Positions 8,833 to 19,673 of a stretch of 64,000 nucleotides of DNA are shown here, one piece after another; position 1 is the first letter of the stretch; every line of letters begins with the position of its first letter. The notes below the pieces were generated by a model. The model was given only the letters and a program-made list of their open reading frames with translations, did no database searches and was not told where the DNA came from. Source of the DNA: CAVOHU01 sp963817885 (lineage in GTDB: Bacteria > Acidobacteriota > Vicinamibacteria > Vicinamibacterales > JAKQTR01). The translations under genes and the position numbers were made by a program. The DNA lies in NCBI GenBank assembly GCA_963817885.1, contig CAWFQE010000003.1:682001-746000 (forward strand), given 5' to 3'.

Positions 8833-10194
8833 TCAGTCCGCCCAGCCCGAATCGTGATCCGGCTTCGCGGCGGGCAGCAGCGGCAGGCCTTCGTGCGGCT
8901 TTGTGCCCATCAGGCCCACCTGGTGATACACGCGTATCTTGTCGCGCGTGTCCAGGATGTCCAGGTTCCGCATCGTCAGCTGGCCGATTCGGTCCTGCGG
9001 GGTGAAGAACACCTCCTCGCCCTTCTCCATCGTCAGCCGCTCGGGGTGGTAGGTGAGGTTCGGGCTGGTCGTGTCGAGAATCGAGTAGTCGTTGCCCCGC
9101 CGGAGCTCCACCGTCACGTCGCCGGTCACCGCGCGGGCCACCCATCGCTGGGCCGTCTCCCGCAGCATGAGCGCCTGCGGGTCGAACCACCGGCCCTGGT
9201 AGAGCAGCCGCCCGAGGCGCCGCCCGTTGGCGCGGTACTGGTCGATCGTGTCCTCGTTGTGGATGCCGGTGACCAGGCGTTCGTAGGCGATGTAGAGGAG
9301 GGCCAGGCCCGGCGCCTCGTAGATGCCCCGGCTCTTGGCCTCGATGATGCGATTCTCGATCTGATCGGACACGCCCAGGCCGTGCCGGCCGCCGATCACG
9401 TTGGCCTCCTGGAACATCGCCAGCGGCGAGGAGAACGTGATGCCGTTGAGGGCGATCGGCTGCCCCTCCTCGAACCGGACGCTGACCGTCTCGTGCTTCA
9501 CCTCCACCTCGTCGCGCCACGAGGCCACGCCCATGATGGGCGTCACGATCGAGACGCCGTTGTGGAGGTATTCGAGGTCCTTCGCCTCGTGGGTGGCGCC
9601 GAGGATGTTCGAGTCGGTGGAGTAGGCCTTGTCCGCGCTCATCCGGTATTCGAGGCCGGCGCCCTCGAGGTAGGCCGACATCTCGGCGCGGCCGCCGAGC
9701 TCCGCGATGAAACGGTCGTCGAGCCAGGGCTTGTAGATGCGCAGGTGCGGGTTGACCAGCAGGCCGTAGCGGTAGAACCGCTCGATGTCGTTGCCCTTGT
9801 AGGTGCTGCCATCGCCCCAGATGTGCACGTCGTCTTCCTGCATCGCCGCCACGAGCATCGTGCCGGTGACCGCGCGCCCGAGCGGCGTCGTGTTGAAGTA
9901 GAGCTGTCCGGCCGTCGAGATGTGGAAGGCGCCGGACTGGAGCGCGGCGATGCCTTCGGCCACCAGCTGCGACCGGCACTCGATGAGCCGCGCCTGCTCG
10001 GCGCCGTAGGTCATCGCCTTGCGCGGGATGGCCTCGTAGTCGTCCTCGTCGGGCTGCCCGAGGTGCGCGGTGTAGGCGAAGGGAATGCTGCCGCGCTGCC
10101 GCATCCAGTGGAGGGCGGCGGAGGTGTCGAGCCCGCCCGAGAACGCGATGCCGACACGTTCGCCGACCGGGAGATGCTGGAGGATGTTGGCCAT
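8833..10194 (-). CDS. argG: Argininosuccinate synthase
   Basis: This 453-aa enzyme joins citrulline and aspartate using ATP to give argininosuccinate, the penultimate step of arginine synthesis. The N-terminal pyrophosphatase-type P-loop is visible as AFSGGLDTS, followed by the long-form (E. coli-type, about 447 aa) signature with the inserts LYFNTTPLGRAV and WGDGSTYKGND. No other arg genes are nearby. A TATATT box ends 6 nt before the ATG, with no Shine-Dalgarno, suggesting a leaderless transcript. A dispersed hairpin element follows the stop immediately. The gene is complete and looks functional. Confidence 0.97.
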   Translation of the reverse strand: MANILQHLPVGERVGIAFSGGLDTSAALHWMRQRGSIPFAYTAHLGQPDEDDYEAIPRKAMTYGAEQARLIECRSQLVAEGIAALQSGAFHISTAGQLYFNTTPLGRAVTGTMLVAAMQEDDVHIWGDGSTYKGNDIERFYRYGLLVNPHLRIYKPWLDDRFIAELGGRAEMSAYLEGAGLEYRMSADKAYSTDSNILGATHEAKDLEYLHNGVSIVTPIMGVASWRDEVEVKHETVSVRFEEGQPIALNGITFSSPLAMFQEANVIGGRHGLGVSDQIENRIIEAKSRGIYEAPGLALLYIAYERLVTGIHNEDTIDQYRANGRRLGRLLYQGRWFDPQALMLRETAQRWVARAVTGDVTVELRRGNDYSILDTTSPNLTYHPERLTMEKGEEVFFTPQDRIGQLTMRNLDILDTRDKIRVYHQVGLMGTKPHEGLPLLPAAKPDHDSGWAD

Positions 10195-10200
10195 CTCATA

Positions 10201-10206
10201 AATATA
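10201..10206 (-). promoter_or_regulatory. -10-like TATATT, 6 nt before argG
   Basis: Reading the minus strand, TATATT, then six bases, then ATG at 10194. With a normal -10 to +1 distance the transcript would start at or next to the start codon. Confidence 0.45.
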
Positions 10207-10490
10207 CAGCAGAACGCATAGACATCCGATGTTCTTCGGCGGGGGCGCCCCGAGGCGCCGACGGCCTGCCCGAGGCGGGGACGCCGGGCTCGAGGTCCCT
10301 GGCCGCAGTCGGCCGGCGCGATCACGGTGAGGTCTCGAGCCGACCCGCCCTTGACGGCCCGGATCGGTCGCGCCGGGCCGGCATCAAGTGCCCTGCGATG
10401 TTAGAATCCGCTCACCATTGACGGGGAAGACGGGGAACGTCTGTCGACCGGCCATCGGCGTCAAGGGCGTGCAGAGCCTCGGGAGAAGTG

Positions 10491-12264
10491 ATGCGCATGC
10501 GAATCAGAGTCGTTGCAGTGGCGAGCGTCGTGGTGATCTGCGCCGGAGCCGCGATCCTGGGCTCGTCGGGTACAGCCGCCGTCCGCCAGGGCGGCGCGCC
10601 GCAGGAGGCGCAAGCCCTGCCGGATACGCCGATGTCCTTCGGTGTCTTCACGGCCACGTTTGGACGGGACGGGAGCTTCTCGCTCGAGGGCCAGGGCTGG
10701 CCTCCCTTCAAGGGCAAGTGGACCGCCAGCAACGGCACCCTGGAGCTCAGCACGACCGGCGGCGGGAAGGGCTGCGAAGGCCCGGGGCGCTACACCTTCC
10801 GCCGGGACGGCGTGCGGCTGACGCTGGCGCTGGAGTCCGACACCTGCGAGCCCCGGCGCATGATCCTCGACGGCGGCACCTGGGTGCCGGTTGGGACGCC
10901 GGTGGTGCGGCCCGATCGGCGCATCGTTCGCACGCCGGGCGAAGTGCGGGGAGCGTTGCCGCCAGCGGCGCCGGCGGCCGGAAGCTGGCCGTCGTTTCGG
11001 GGCGTCGAGGCCTCCGGCGTCGCCGTCAGCCAGAACCTGCCGGACGCCTGGGACGTCGCGAGCGGCGAGCACATCCTGTGGCGCACGGCCGTGCCCGGAC
11101 TCGCGCATTCGAGCCCGGTCGTGTGGGGCAACCGCCTCTTTGTGACGACCGCCGTCAGCAGCGATCCCAAGGCGACCTTCCGTAAGGGGCTTTACGGCGA
11201 CGGGGACGCCTCGACGGATCGTTCCCGCCAGCGCTGGCTGGTGATGGCCTTCGACAAGCGCACGGGGAAGCTCGCTCTGGGAGCGCACCGCCTTCGAGGG
11301 CGAGCCGCTCAACAAGCGCCACATCAAGTCCACCTACGCCAGCGCCTCGCCGGCGACCGACGGCCGCATTGTCGTTGCGTGGTTCGGATCGCAGGGCGTC
11401 GTGGCGTACGACATGAACGGCACGCTGCGCTGGAAAGTGGACCTCGGGCGGCTCGACCTGGGCGCCTACGACCTTCCCTCCTACGAATGGGGGCCGGCCA
11501 GCTCGCCCATCATCTGGAAGGACCTGGTCATCCTGCAGGTCGACACGCAGGCGGACTCGTTCCTGCTGGCGCTCAACGCCGCCACCGGCGAGACCGTGTG
11601 GAAGACCGACCGCGACGAGTTGCCCTCCTGGGGCACGCCGACCGTGGCCCAGACGACGGCCGGACCGGTGCTCGTGACCAACGCATCGAAGTTCATCCGC
11701 GGGTACGATCCGAGCACGGGCAAGGAGCTGTGGCGGCTGGGGGGCAGTTCGAAGATCACCGCCCCAACGCCGATTTCGACCGGCAATCTGCTGATCGTCG
11801 CGAGCGGGCGCGGGCCTGAACGCCCGATCTTCGTCGTCAAGCCGGCCGCCCGAGGGGACCTGACGCTCGGGGCCGGGAAGACATCAAGCGATGCCGTCGT
11901 GTGGAGCAAGACCGGCCGGGGTTCGTACATGCCGACGCCGCTGGCGCTCGACGGGCTGCTCTACGTCCTGGGCAACAACGGCGTCTTCGACGCGTACAAA
12001 ATCGGAACCGGGGAGGAAGTGTACCGGCAGCGCCTGCCGGTCGTGGGCAGCGGGTACAGCGCGTCGCCGGTGACGGCCGACGGGAAGATCTACCTGTCGG
12101 GCGAGGACGGCGACATGCTGGTCGTGGCGGCGGGCCCCGTGTTCAAGCTGCTCGGGACCAACGCGATGGGGGAGTCTGTGATGGCCACGCCGGCGCTGTC
12201 CGATGGCGTGATGTACGTGCGCGGGTTGAACACCCTGTTCGCGGTGAGCGGCAAGGCGCGCTGA
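10491..12264 (+). pseudogene. Secreted PQQ-type beta-propeller protein, interrupted by a frameshift
   Basis: The start is ATG 10491 behind GGGAGAAG, with a signal peptide at about residues 5-28. The protein has a short N-terminal domain and then PQQ/BamB-like propeller blades (for example WGNRLFVTT, LLALNAATGETVWKTD, GYDPSTGKELWRLGG, LYVLGNNGVFDAYKIGTGEEVYRQ). The frame changes within 11271-11276, where one extra base in CTCGCTCTGG destroys the expected TGKLLWER; removing it restores one continuous protein of about 590 residues ending at 12264. It could be a sequencing/assembly error or a true inactivation. If intact it would be a periplasmic propeller; its cofactor and partner are unknown. 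An upstream TAGAAT may be the -10. Confidence 0.75.
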
Positions 12265-12265
12265 C

Positions 12266-12285
12266 GCCGGCCGACATCGGCCGGC
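12266..12285 (+). terminator. Hairpin immediately after the PQQ-propeller gene
   Basis: A perfect 9-bp stem, GCCGGCCGA / TCGGCCGGC, with a 2-nt loop starts 1 nt after the TGA at 12262-12264. There is no T-tract. Confidence 0.5.
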
Positions 12286-12536
12286 TCGCAGCCGCCCGCA
12301 GCTCCAGCTCCACGGCGTCGGCCGTACCAGAGCAGGGGAGCGCTGAGAACCCACCGAACCCAGACCGCGAGACTCCCTCCGATCCTCCACACAAAGGCTC
12401 CTGTCTATCGACGAGGCCAGGAACTGCCGGGCGCTGATCGAATGACAGTCGGTCTCCATCCTGGCGTGGATTCAGGGTCCTCTGGTGCCAAGGGGGCCGA
12501 GTGGTGCATGCAGACCCGGGCTGCAGCCCCGCGGAG

Positions 12537-12986
12537 TCAGTCGGACGGCTCGATGACGACGAGGTCGCGAGAGGAGCCGCCCTTGACGGCACGGATGGGG
12601 ATGGATTGATCGAAGGTCGCCAGGCGCCCCTTACGTGCGTGGGCCAGACCAAGCAGATAGACGTCAGTCAGCTGCCGGGGCCCCGCAACGACCGACGCGT
12701 CGAAGACCGTCGCGTCACGAAGCGACACCGAGTCTTCCCAGAACACGTGACCACCGCTCGCACAGAACCGGCGCAGCCGCGCAAGCAGGTCCGTGACACG
12801 TCCGACCGTTGCAGCGTAGGCCGGATGCGCGAGCACGCGGACAAGTCCGTTCTCGGTCAGCGGGCACGTGGCCCATGCCTCTCTGCCATCGCTGGCAAAC
12901 CAGTCGTGCGCCATCTCGTGATGGACGTGGTCCGGGTCGAACAACGCCACCAGGACATTGACGTCGAGGAGCGCCGTCCGGCTCAC
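12537..12986 (-). CDS. vapC: VapC-type PIN-domain toxin ribonuclease
   Basis: This 149-aa PIN-domain protein begins with LLDVNVLVALFDPDH, providing the first catalytic Asp. The conserved Glu is in TENGLVRVL, and later acidic residues are in TDVYLLGLA and LATFDQSI. Such toxins cut specific RNAs, often initiator tRNA or rRNA, when released from antitoxin. The start overlaps the antitoxin stop by 4 nt, so the two are translationally coupled. The 82-aa frame just upstream is its cognate antitoxin. The target is unknown. Confidence 0.88.
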   Translation of the reverse strand: MSRTALLDVNVLVALFDPDHVHHEMAHDWFASDGREAWATCPLTENGLVRVLAHPAYAATVGRVTDLLARLRRFCASGGHVFWEDSVSLRDATVFDASVVAGPRQLTDVYLLGLAHARKGRLATFDQSIPIRAVKGGSSRDLVVIEPSD

Positions 12987-13210
12987 GTCTCGTCCCGCAG
13001 CTCATTGACGAGCTTCATGGTCGGGCGCGGCCGGCCGGCCGCGCGGCGGGGAAGGACAGGCACGCCGTTGCGGAGGCGGTGGACGGGAGCCGGGGTCAGC
13101 GCCTGCCGCGCGAGGTCGGACAAGACACGGCCGGCGGTCGTCCGGCGCGCGAGCGCCAGCTCCTTGGCCGCCTGCAGGACATCCTCCGCGATATCGAGCG
13201 TCGTGCGCAT
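12983..13210 (-). CDS. vapB: VapB-like ribbon-helix-helix antitoxin
   Basis: This 75-aa protein starts MRTTLDIAEDVLQAAKELA, typical of a ribbon-helix-helix DNA-binding antitoxin, and has a basic C-terminal tail that would occupy the toxin groove. ATG 13210 is preferred over the longer frame start at 13231: TTGACA (13240-13245), a 17-bp spacer and GATGAT (13217-13222) end exactly 6 nt before it. Short direct repeats (GATGCGT twice) within the promoter may be its operator. It should bind and neutralise the adjacent toxin and autorepress. Confidence 0.83.
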   Translation of the reverse strand: MRTTLDIAEDVLQAAKELALARRTTAGRVLSDLARQALTPAPVHRLRNGVPVLPRRAAGRPRPTMKLVNELRDET

Positions 13211-13216
13211 GGATGG

Positions 13217-13245
13217 ATCATCACGCATCACGCATCAGATGTCAA
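13217..13245 (-). promoter_or_regulatory. TTGACA-17-GATGAT promoter of the vapBC pair
   Basis: On the minus strand the -35 is at 13245-13240 and the -10 at 13222-13217, with optimal 17-bp spacing and 6 nt to the antitoxin ATG. Tandem GATGCGT repeats between the boxes are candidate antitoxin operators. Confidence 0.6.
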
Positions 13246-13481
13246 CGCCGCCGTCGGAGCACAGCGGTCGCGCATTGAAGTTGAGAATCGGCATCCCCAA
13301 GTCGACGGAGGTAGGCTTCGAGTTGAACTCGGGCAAAGCACCTGGGATTCAACCCGTATTCGCGCGTACGGCCGATTGGCCGACCGGCAACCAGCCCAGC
13401 GCGCTCGGATTGGTGTAGGATGCGACCAATCAAGGGACATCGAACCGCAACTGTCCGTCCAGCCGTTATGGAGGAGTGATC

Positions 13482-14525
13482 ATGCGCAGCTTCGTCGTGG
13501 CGTGTAGTCTCGTGTTGTGTACCGCGGGCGCCGCTCTTGCGCAGCCGCCGGCACCGTCGAATGTGAACGTACCGCTTCCGGACTTCAAACCGCCCCAGAT
13601 GCCCATCGTGCCGCCGTGGGACGCGTTCGTGTTCACCGAGCCTGTGAAGGGATCCGATATCCCTGTCGACATCACGCTGCTCGAGACCGTCGATGGCCTC
13701 TACATGCCGATCGGGTTGCGTCACCCGCAGGGCAAGGGGCCGTTCCCCATCGTGATGTTCTTCAGCGGCAACGGCGGATCCGGCGTGAGGGCGGTGCGCG
13801 AATCCGTCAACAACGCGGCGGCGTACACGATGGATCGGTACCTGAAGGCCGGCTACGCGGTCGGCTACCTGAATTACCGCGCCGAGAGCTGGTTCGAGTA
13901 CACGCGCGTCCAGCCGCTGACCGTGTCGCACCACCAGGCGAACCAGCTGCTCAACCGGCCGGCGCTCGAATACAACGACCTGATGACGATCGTGCAGTAC
14001 GTGAAAACCCTGCCGTACGTCGATCCGAACCGGGTCGGGCTCTGCGGCAACAGCCACGGCGGCGGCATGATCCTCAAGGCGGGCGCCGAAGGCATGCAGG
14101 TCGCGGCGGCGATTTCCTCGGAACCGGATACCAGCGAGTTCCTCCAGATTGACCCGAAAGGGTTCGCGGGCGACGAGAACCAGCTGCCGACGATGGAATC
14201 GGTGGCGCCGTTCCTGACGCACAAGGACATCGCCATGGAGCGCATCAGGCGCATCAATTTCCCCGTCCTGTTCGTCCTCCGCACGCACGATTCGCTCGAA
14301 GGGCTGTTCGAGACGGCCTTCACGTGGATGAAGGAGGCCGGCAAGAACGTCGAGAGCGTGAAGTACGACCACCCGGTGCACGGCTTCATCATTCGCGTGC
14401 CGCGTGATGAGAAGGGCAATCCCAAGCCGGACGACATCCAGCTGAAGGCCATCCAGCAGAGCATCGACTTCTTCAACAGGAACATGCCGGCGGGCGGGAC
14501 CGGCTCGAAGACCACTCAGCAGTGA
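13482..14525 (+). CDS. Secreted alpha/beta hydrolase (dienelactone hydrolase / prolyl oligopeptidase-like)
   Basis: The 347-aa protein starts at ATG 13482 (GGAGGAG 5 nt upstream) with a clear signal peptide, MRSFVVACSLVLCTAGAALA. The core shows an alpha/beta-hydrolase fold: an oxyanion region IVMFFSGNGGSG, a nucleophile elbow GLCGNSHGGGM (G-x-S-x-G), a possible acid LRTHDSLEG and a catalytic-His candidate in YDHPVHGF. It would be a periplasmic or secreted esterase or peptidase; the substrate is not predictable. It stands alone between a toxin-antitoxin pair and a nucleotidyltransferase cassette on the other strand. Confidence 0.82.
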   Translation: MRSFVVACSLVLCTAGAALAQPPAPSNVNVPLPDFKPPQMPIVPPWDAFVFTEPVKGSDIPVDITLLETVDGLYMPIGLRHPQGKGPFPIVMFFSGNGGSGVRAVRESVNNAAAYTMDRYLKAGYAVGYLNYRAESWFEYTRVQPLTVSHHQANQLLNRPALEYNDLMTIVQYVKTLPYVDPNRVGLCGNSHGGGMILKAGAEGMQVAAAISSEPDTSEFLQIDPKGFAGDENQLPTMESVAPFLTHKDIAMERIRRINFPVLFVLRTHDSLEGLFETAFTWMKEAGKNVESVKYDHPVHGFIIRVPRDEKGNPKPDDIQLKAIQQSIDFFNRNMPAGGTGSKTTQQ

Positions 14526-14554
14526 GATTGCGTGCTGTCTGAACTGCCGCCTCT

Positions 14555-14583
14555 GCGGCGACGCTGGCCGCCGGCGTCGCCGC
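14555..14583. terminator. Hairpin between the hydrolase and the nucleotidyltransferase
   Basis: A 10-bp perfect stem, GCGGCGACGC / GCGTCGCCGC, with a 9-nt loop lies 30 nt after the hydrolase stop and could serve the two convergent genes. There is no T-tract. Confidence 0.45.
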
Positions 14584-14640
14584 CGCCCGGGGGCCTTCGG
14601 CCGCGGACGCGATCGGGACTGGTTCTTCCAGGAGGACAGG

Positions 14641-15075
14641 CTACTCCATGCCCTCGATGTCGCCCAGGTCCTTCGCGCGTCCGGTGGCCCGCTTGTTCCT
14701 GAGGAACGGCTCGCGCCCGATGAAGTCCACGTCCACCTCGCCGAAGGGATGATGAAGGCGCTCCGGCCAGGCTTCGCCGAATGAGAGGCCAGTCAACTGA
14801 GTGAGGATGTCTATCCGGCCTGGCGCGACGCCGAGTTGGACGACCACTCCCGGACTGGCGAAATCCGTCTCGCTCACATCTTCGAGCGGCGCGCCGAATG
14901 CGGCGAGCGCGATCATGACTCGGCGGGCATTTTCCGGCGTCGCGTCGACCCAGATGTCCAGGTCGCCGGTCGCGCGCGGGCGCCCGTGCAGGGCGAGCGC
15001 GTAGGCTCCAACGATGAGGAAGCGAACCTCATGCGCGACGAACGCTCGCAACAGATCGACAAAGTCCTGGTTCAT
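14641..15075 (-). CDS. Nucleotidyltransferase-fold protein (DUF6036/AbiEii-like)
   Basis: This 144-aa protein carries the nucleotidyltransferase fold with GAYALALHGRPRATGDLDIWV, where the G-x-x-A...R-x-T-x-D-x-D pattern supplies the metal-binding Asp pair, and a third acidic strand near GRIDILTQL. Related small proteins occur as stand-alone toxin-like or abortive-infection nucleotidyltransferases. It overlaps the preceding 74-aa gene by 47 nt, arguing for a coupled two-gene cassette. Whether it modifies RNA, protein or a small molecule is unknown. Confidence 0.78.
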   Translation of the reverse strand: MNQDFVDLLRAFVAHEVRFLIVGAYALALHGRPRATGDLDIWVDATPENARRVMIALAAFGAPLEDVSETDFASPGVVVQLGVAPGRIDILTQLTGLSFGEAWPERLHHPFGEVDVDFIGREPFLRNKRATGRAKDLGDIEGME

Positions 15076-15253
15076 CGCGGAACTCGCCTCGCCATCGCCA
15101 GAGCTCCACGCTCAGGCGCCAGACCTGGAGCAGTCGCTCGGCGGCAGTCAGAGTCAGCCAGTACTCGAGGTCGTGCCGGTCGGCTTCGGCGGCCGACGCA
15201 AAGCGCCGCACGGTAATCGGAGCCGCGCGTCGATCGGATCTGGTGCCGGTCAT
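15029..15253 (-). CDS. Small partner protein of the nucleotidyltransferase
   Basis: This 74-aa basic protein has a central DLEYWLTLTAAERLLQVWRL segment. I do not recognise a named domain, but small proteins with a D-x-x-Y-W/Y...T-x-x-E-R-L core are often found directly upstream of AbiEii/DUF6036-like nucleotidyltransferases. The 47-nt overlap with the downstream gene supports co-translation. An antitoxin or regulatory role is inference. Confidence 0.6.
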   Translation of the reverse strand: MTGTRSDRRAAPITVRRFASAAEADRHDLEYWLTLTAAERLLQVWRLSVELWRWRGEFRDEPGLCRSVASVRRA

Positions 15254-15321
15254 GCGCCTATTCTACTGGAACGCTCCCCGGGATGCGGAACGGGGACACT
15301 GGGCTACGTGCTTGATGTGTA

Positions 15322-15397
15322 TGGAGCCGGCAGTCGGACTTGAACCGACGACCTGCTGATTACGAATCAGCTGCTCTACCAACTGAGCTACGCCGGC
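15322..15397 (-). tRNA. tRNA-Thr (anticodon CGT)
   Basis: The minus strand folds as a full 76-nt cloverleaf: acceptor GCCGGCG/TGCCGGC (G-U at the last pair), D-arm GCTC-AGTTGGTA-GAGC, anticodon arm GCTGA-TTCGTAA-TCAGC with anticodon CGT, T-arm GTCGG-TTCAAGT-CCGAC, discriminator T and encoded CCA. It decodes ACG. It lies between the nucleotidyltransferase cassette and the second vapBC pair; no attachment-site duplication was noticed. Confidence 0.96.
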
Positions 15398-15409
15398 CGG
15401 CGTGGTGGG

Positions 15410-15437
15410 GTCCTGCGCGACTCGACCGACGCAGGAC
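15410..15437. terminator. Hairpin upstream of tRNA-Thr
   Basis: An 8-bp perfect stem, GTCCTGCG / CGCAGGAC, with a 12-nt loop sits in the 235-bp gap between tRNA-Thr and the vapB-like gene. Function is uncertain; it could be a terminator or part of the tRNA promoter region. Confidence 0.3.
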
Positions 15438-15632
15438 AAGCCAACATCTTAGCACACGTCCACCTGAGGTCCAGCGCTCGGACGCGGAGCCTGGTGAACC
15501 GGGGCCTCGACCCGGGAGGTTGGCAGCACGAAACGTGCATTCTGCCGCTTCGTTCGGATCCGATGCCCCACGAGCAACGCCGGCCCGACCGCGGGTCGAT
15601 TCGGCATGCCACCCATGTGGTAGTCTAATACC

Positions 15633-15887
15633 ATGACAACGACCATCGACAAGGCAGGGCGGGTGGTCATCCCGGCAGCGGTCCGGGAACGCCTGGGACT
15701 GCGCCCGGGCACGCCGCTCGTCGTGTCGGTCGACGAAGCGGCCGTGCGCCTCACGCCGGCCGTGTCGCCACCGGAGTTGATCAGGAAGCGCGGGCGGCTC
15801 ATGGCGAGGCCCACCGTACCCCGGCACCGGCTCCCGAAGATCGATGTGGCGGCGCTCATCGAAGAGGAGCGGAATCGATGGCCGTAA
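15633..15887 (+). CDS. AbrB/MazE/SpoVT-type antitoxin
   Basis: This 84-aa protein has the swapped-hairpin AbrB fold signature TTIDKAGRVVIPAAVRERLG followed by LRPGTPL, and a C-terminal region rich in Pro, Arg and Glu that should wrap the toxin. TAGTCT (15621-15626) ends 6 nt before the ATG, again a leaderless layout. The stop overlaps the toxin start by 10 nt. It should repress the operon and neutralise the adjacent PIN-domain toxin. Confidence 0.88.
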   Translation: MTTTIDKAGRVVIPAAVRERLGLRPGTPLVVSVDEAAVRLTPAVSPPELIRKRGRLMARPTVPRHRLPKIDVAALIEEERNRWP

Positions 15888-16351
15888 CGGCCCGACCCTT
15901 CCTCGACAGCTCGGTCCTGCTTGCGGGTCTGATTGAACTGGGCGAGACCTCGCTGCCCGCAGAGCGGATTCTCGATGCCGTCAAGTCAGGTCGCCTCAAG
16001 CATCCCTGCACGGCCTGGCACTGCTGCCTCGAGTTCTACTCGGTCGCCACGCGCCTGCCGGCCGGCCTCCGCCTCGCGCCGGAGATGGCCTGGAGCCTGA
16101 TGGATGATCAGATCGTCCGCCGGCTTCAGATCGTTGACCTGCCAGAGGCGGCGCGTGTCGACTTTCTCCGTGCGGCGGCGACACAAGGCGTGGCCGGGGG
16201 GCGGATCTACGACGCGCACATCGCCGAAGCCGCGCGGCTTGCGGGGGCCACGACGGTGGTCACGGACAATCAACGACATTTCGGTCAACTGATGCGGCAC
16301 GGAATCCAGGTTGTGAGCGCATTGGACTTCGCCGATCAACAGGGCTTGTAG
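15878..16351 (+). CDS. vapC: VapC-type PIN-domain toxin
   Basis: This 157-aa protein starts FLDSSVLLAGLIELGE, the first PIN-domain acidic strand. Glu is in CCLEFYSVATRLP, and the late acidic motif is YDAHIAEAARLAGATTVVTDN, ending with the usual DNQRHF loop. It overlaps its antitoxin gene by 10 nt. This is the second toxin-antitoxin pair within 3 kb; its antitoxin family differs from the first (AbrB versus ribbon-helix-helix), so the two systems are unlikely to be recent duplicates. Confidence 0.88.
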   Translation: MAVTARPFLDSSVLLAGLIELGETSLPAERILDAVKSGRLKHPCTAWHCCLEFYSVATRLPAGLRLAPEMAWSLMDDQIVRRLQIVDLPEAARVDFLRAAATQGVAGGRIYDAHIAEAARLAGATTVVTDNQRHFGQLMRHGIQVVSALDFADQQGL

Positions 16352-16525
16352 GACCGCGGCCGCCCGGGCGCGAAGGCTTCGCGGTGACTCCTTAGCCTCG
16401 AACTCACCCGGAGTGAGCAGGTTCCCTCTTGGCCGTGGGCCGTGGTGCGCCGTCGGGCCGAGCGCCGAGAGCCTTGGGCCACGAGGCAGTCGCCCTGGCA
16501 CTGTCGGAAAGACCGACTAATCAAG

Positions 16526-16531
16526 TATCAT
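16526..16531 (+). promoter_or_regulatory. -10-like TATCAT, 7 nt before the Ser/Thr kinase
   Basis: TATCAT is followed by seven bases and the ATG at 16539, leaving no room for a leader or a Shine-Dalgarno site. Confidence 0.4.
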
Positions 16532-16538
16532 TATCAGT

Positions 16539-19396
<2,858 letters not shown>

Positions 19397-19408
<12 letters not shown>

Positions 19409-19466
19409 AGCCCCGGGGCTACATTCTGAAGTCGTCAGATGTAGCCCGGGGTCTTAAGACCCCGGG
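19397..19466. repeat. Twin-palindrome structured repeat at the kinase gene end
   Basis: Two perfect 22-bp palindromes, 19397-19418 and 19445-19466 (each a 10-bp stem with a 2-nt loop), flank an imperfect hairpin CTACAT ... ATGTAG. The kinase TGA (19406-19408) begins in the stem and occupies the loop of the first palindrome. The whole unit can fold into a three-armed structure and may act as a terminator or REP-like element. Confidence 0.7.
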
Positions 19467-19577
19467 TTCGCGATCCGGAGGGCGTCAGCCGCGAGCCGTA
19501 TCCGCGGGGTCTGACCGCCCACGCCAAGGCTACGGCAGTCCGCCGATGCGATCCGCGAAGGCGGAAACCCCGGCCTT

Positions 19578-19612
19578 CCTGTAACCTGTAACCTGTAACC
19601 TACAACCTGTAA
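19578..19612. repeat. Heptamer array, unit CCTGTAA (site 1)
   Basis: Five tandem 7-bp units (CCTGTAA x3, CCTACAA, CCTGTAA) lie 60 bp upstream of the methyltransferase/MTHFR gene. The inverted unit (ACAGGTT) recurs at 31462-31496. Confidence 0.8.
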
Positions 19613-19673
19613 CCTTCCCCTCCGTCCCTCCCCGTTTACACGCGATGCGCTCCCGGGCGACAATGCCCAAATC

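Noticed and set aside
13242..13440. Possible decayed gene on the minus strand between vapB and the hydrolase
   Set aside because: Short frames such as REYGLNPRCFARVQLEAYLRRLG look protein-like, but no homologous family was recognised and frames are short.
19409..19673. SAM or cobalamin riboswitch upstream of the methionine gene
   Set aside because: The region holds palindromes and a heptamer array; no SAM-I/II or cobalamin consensus core was recognised.
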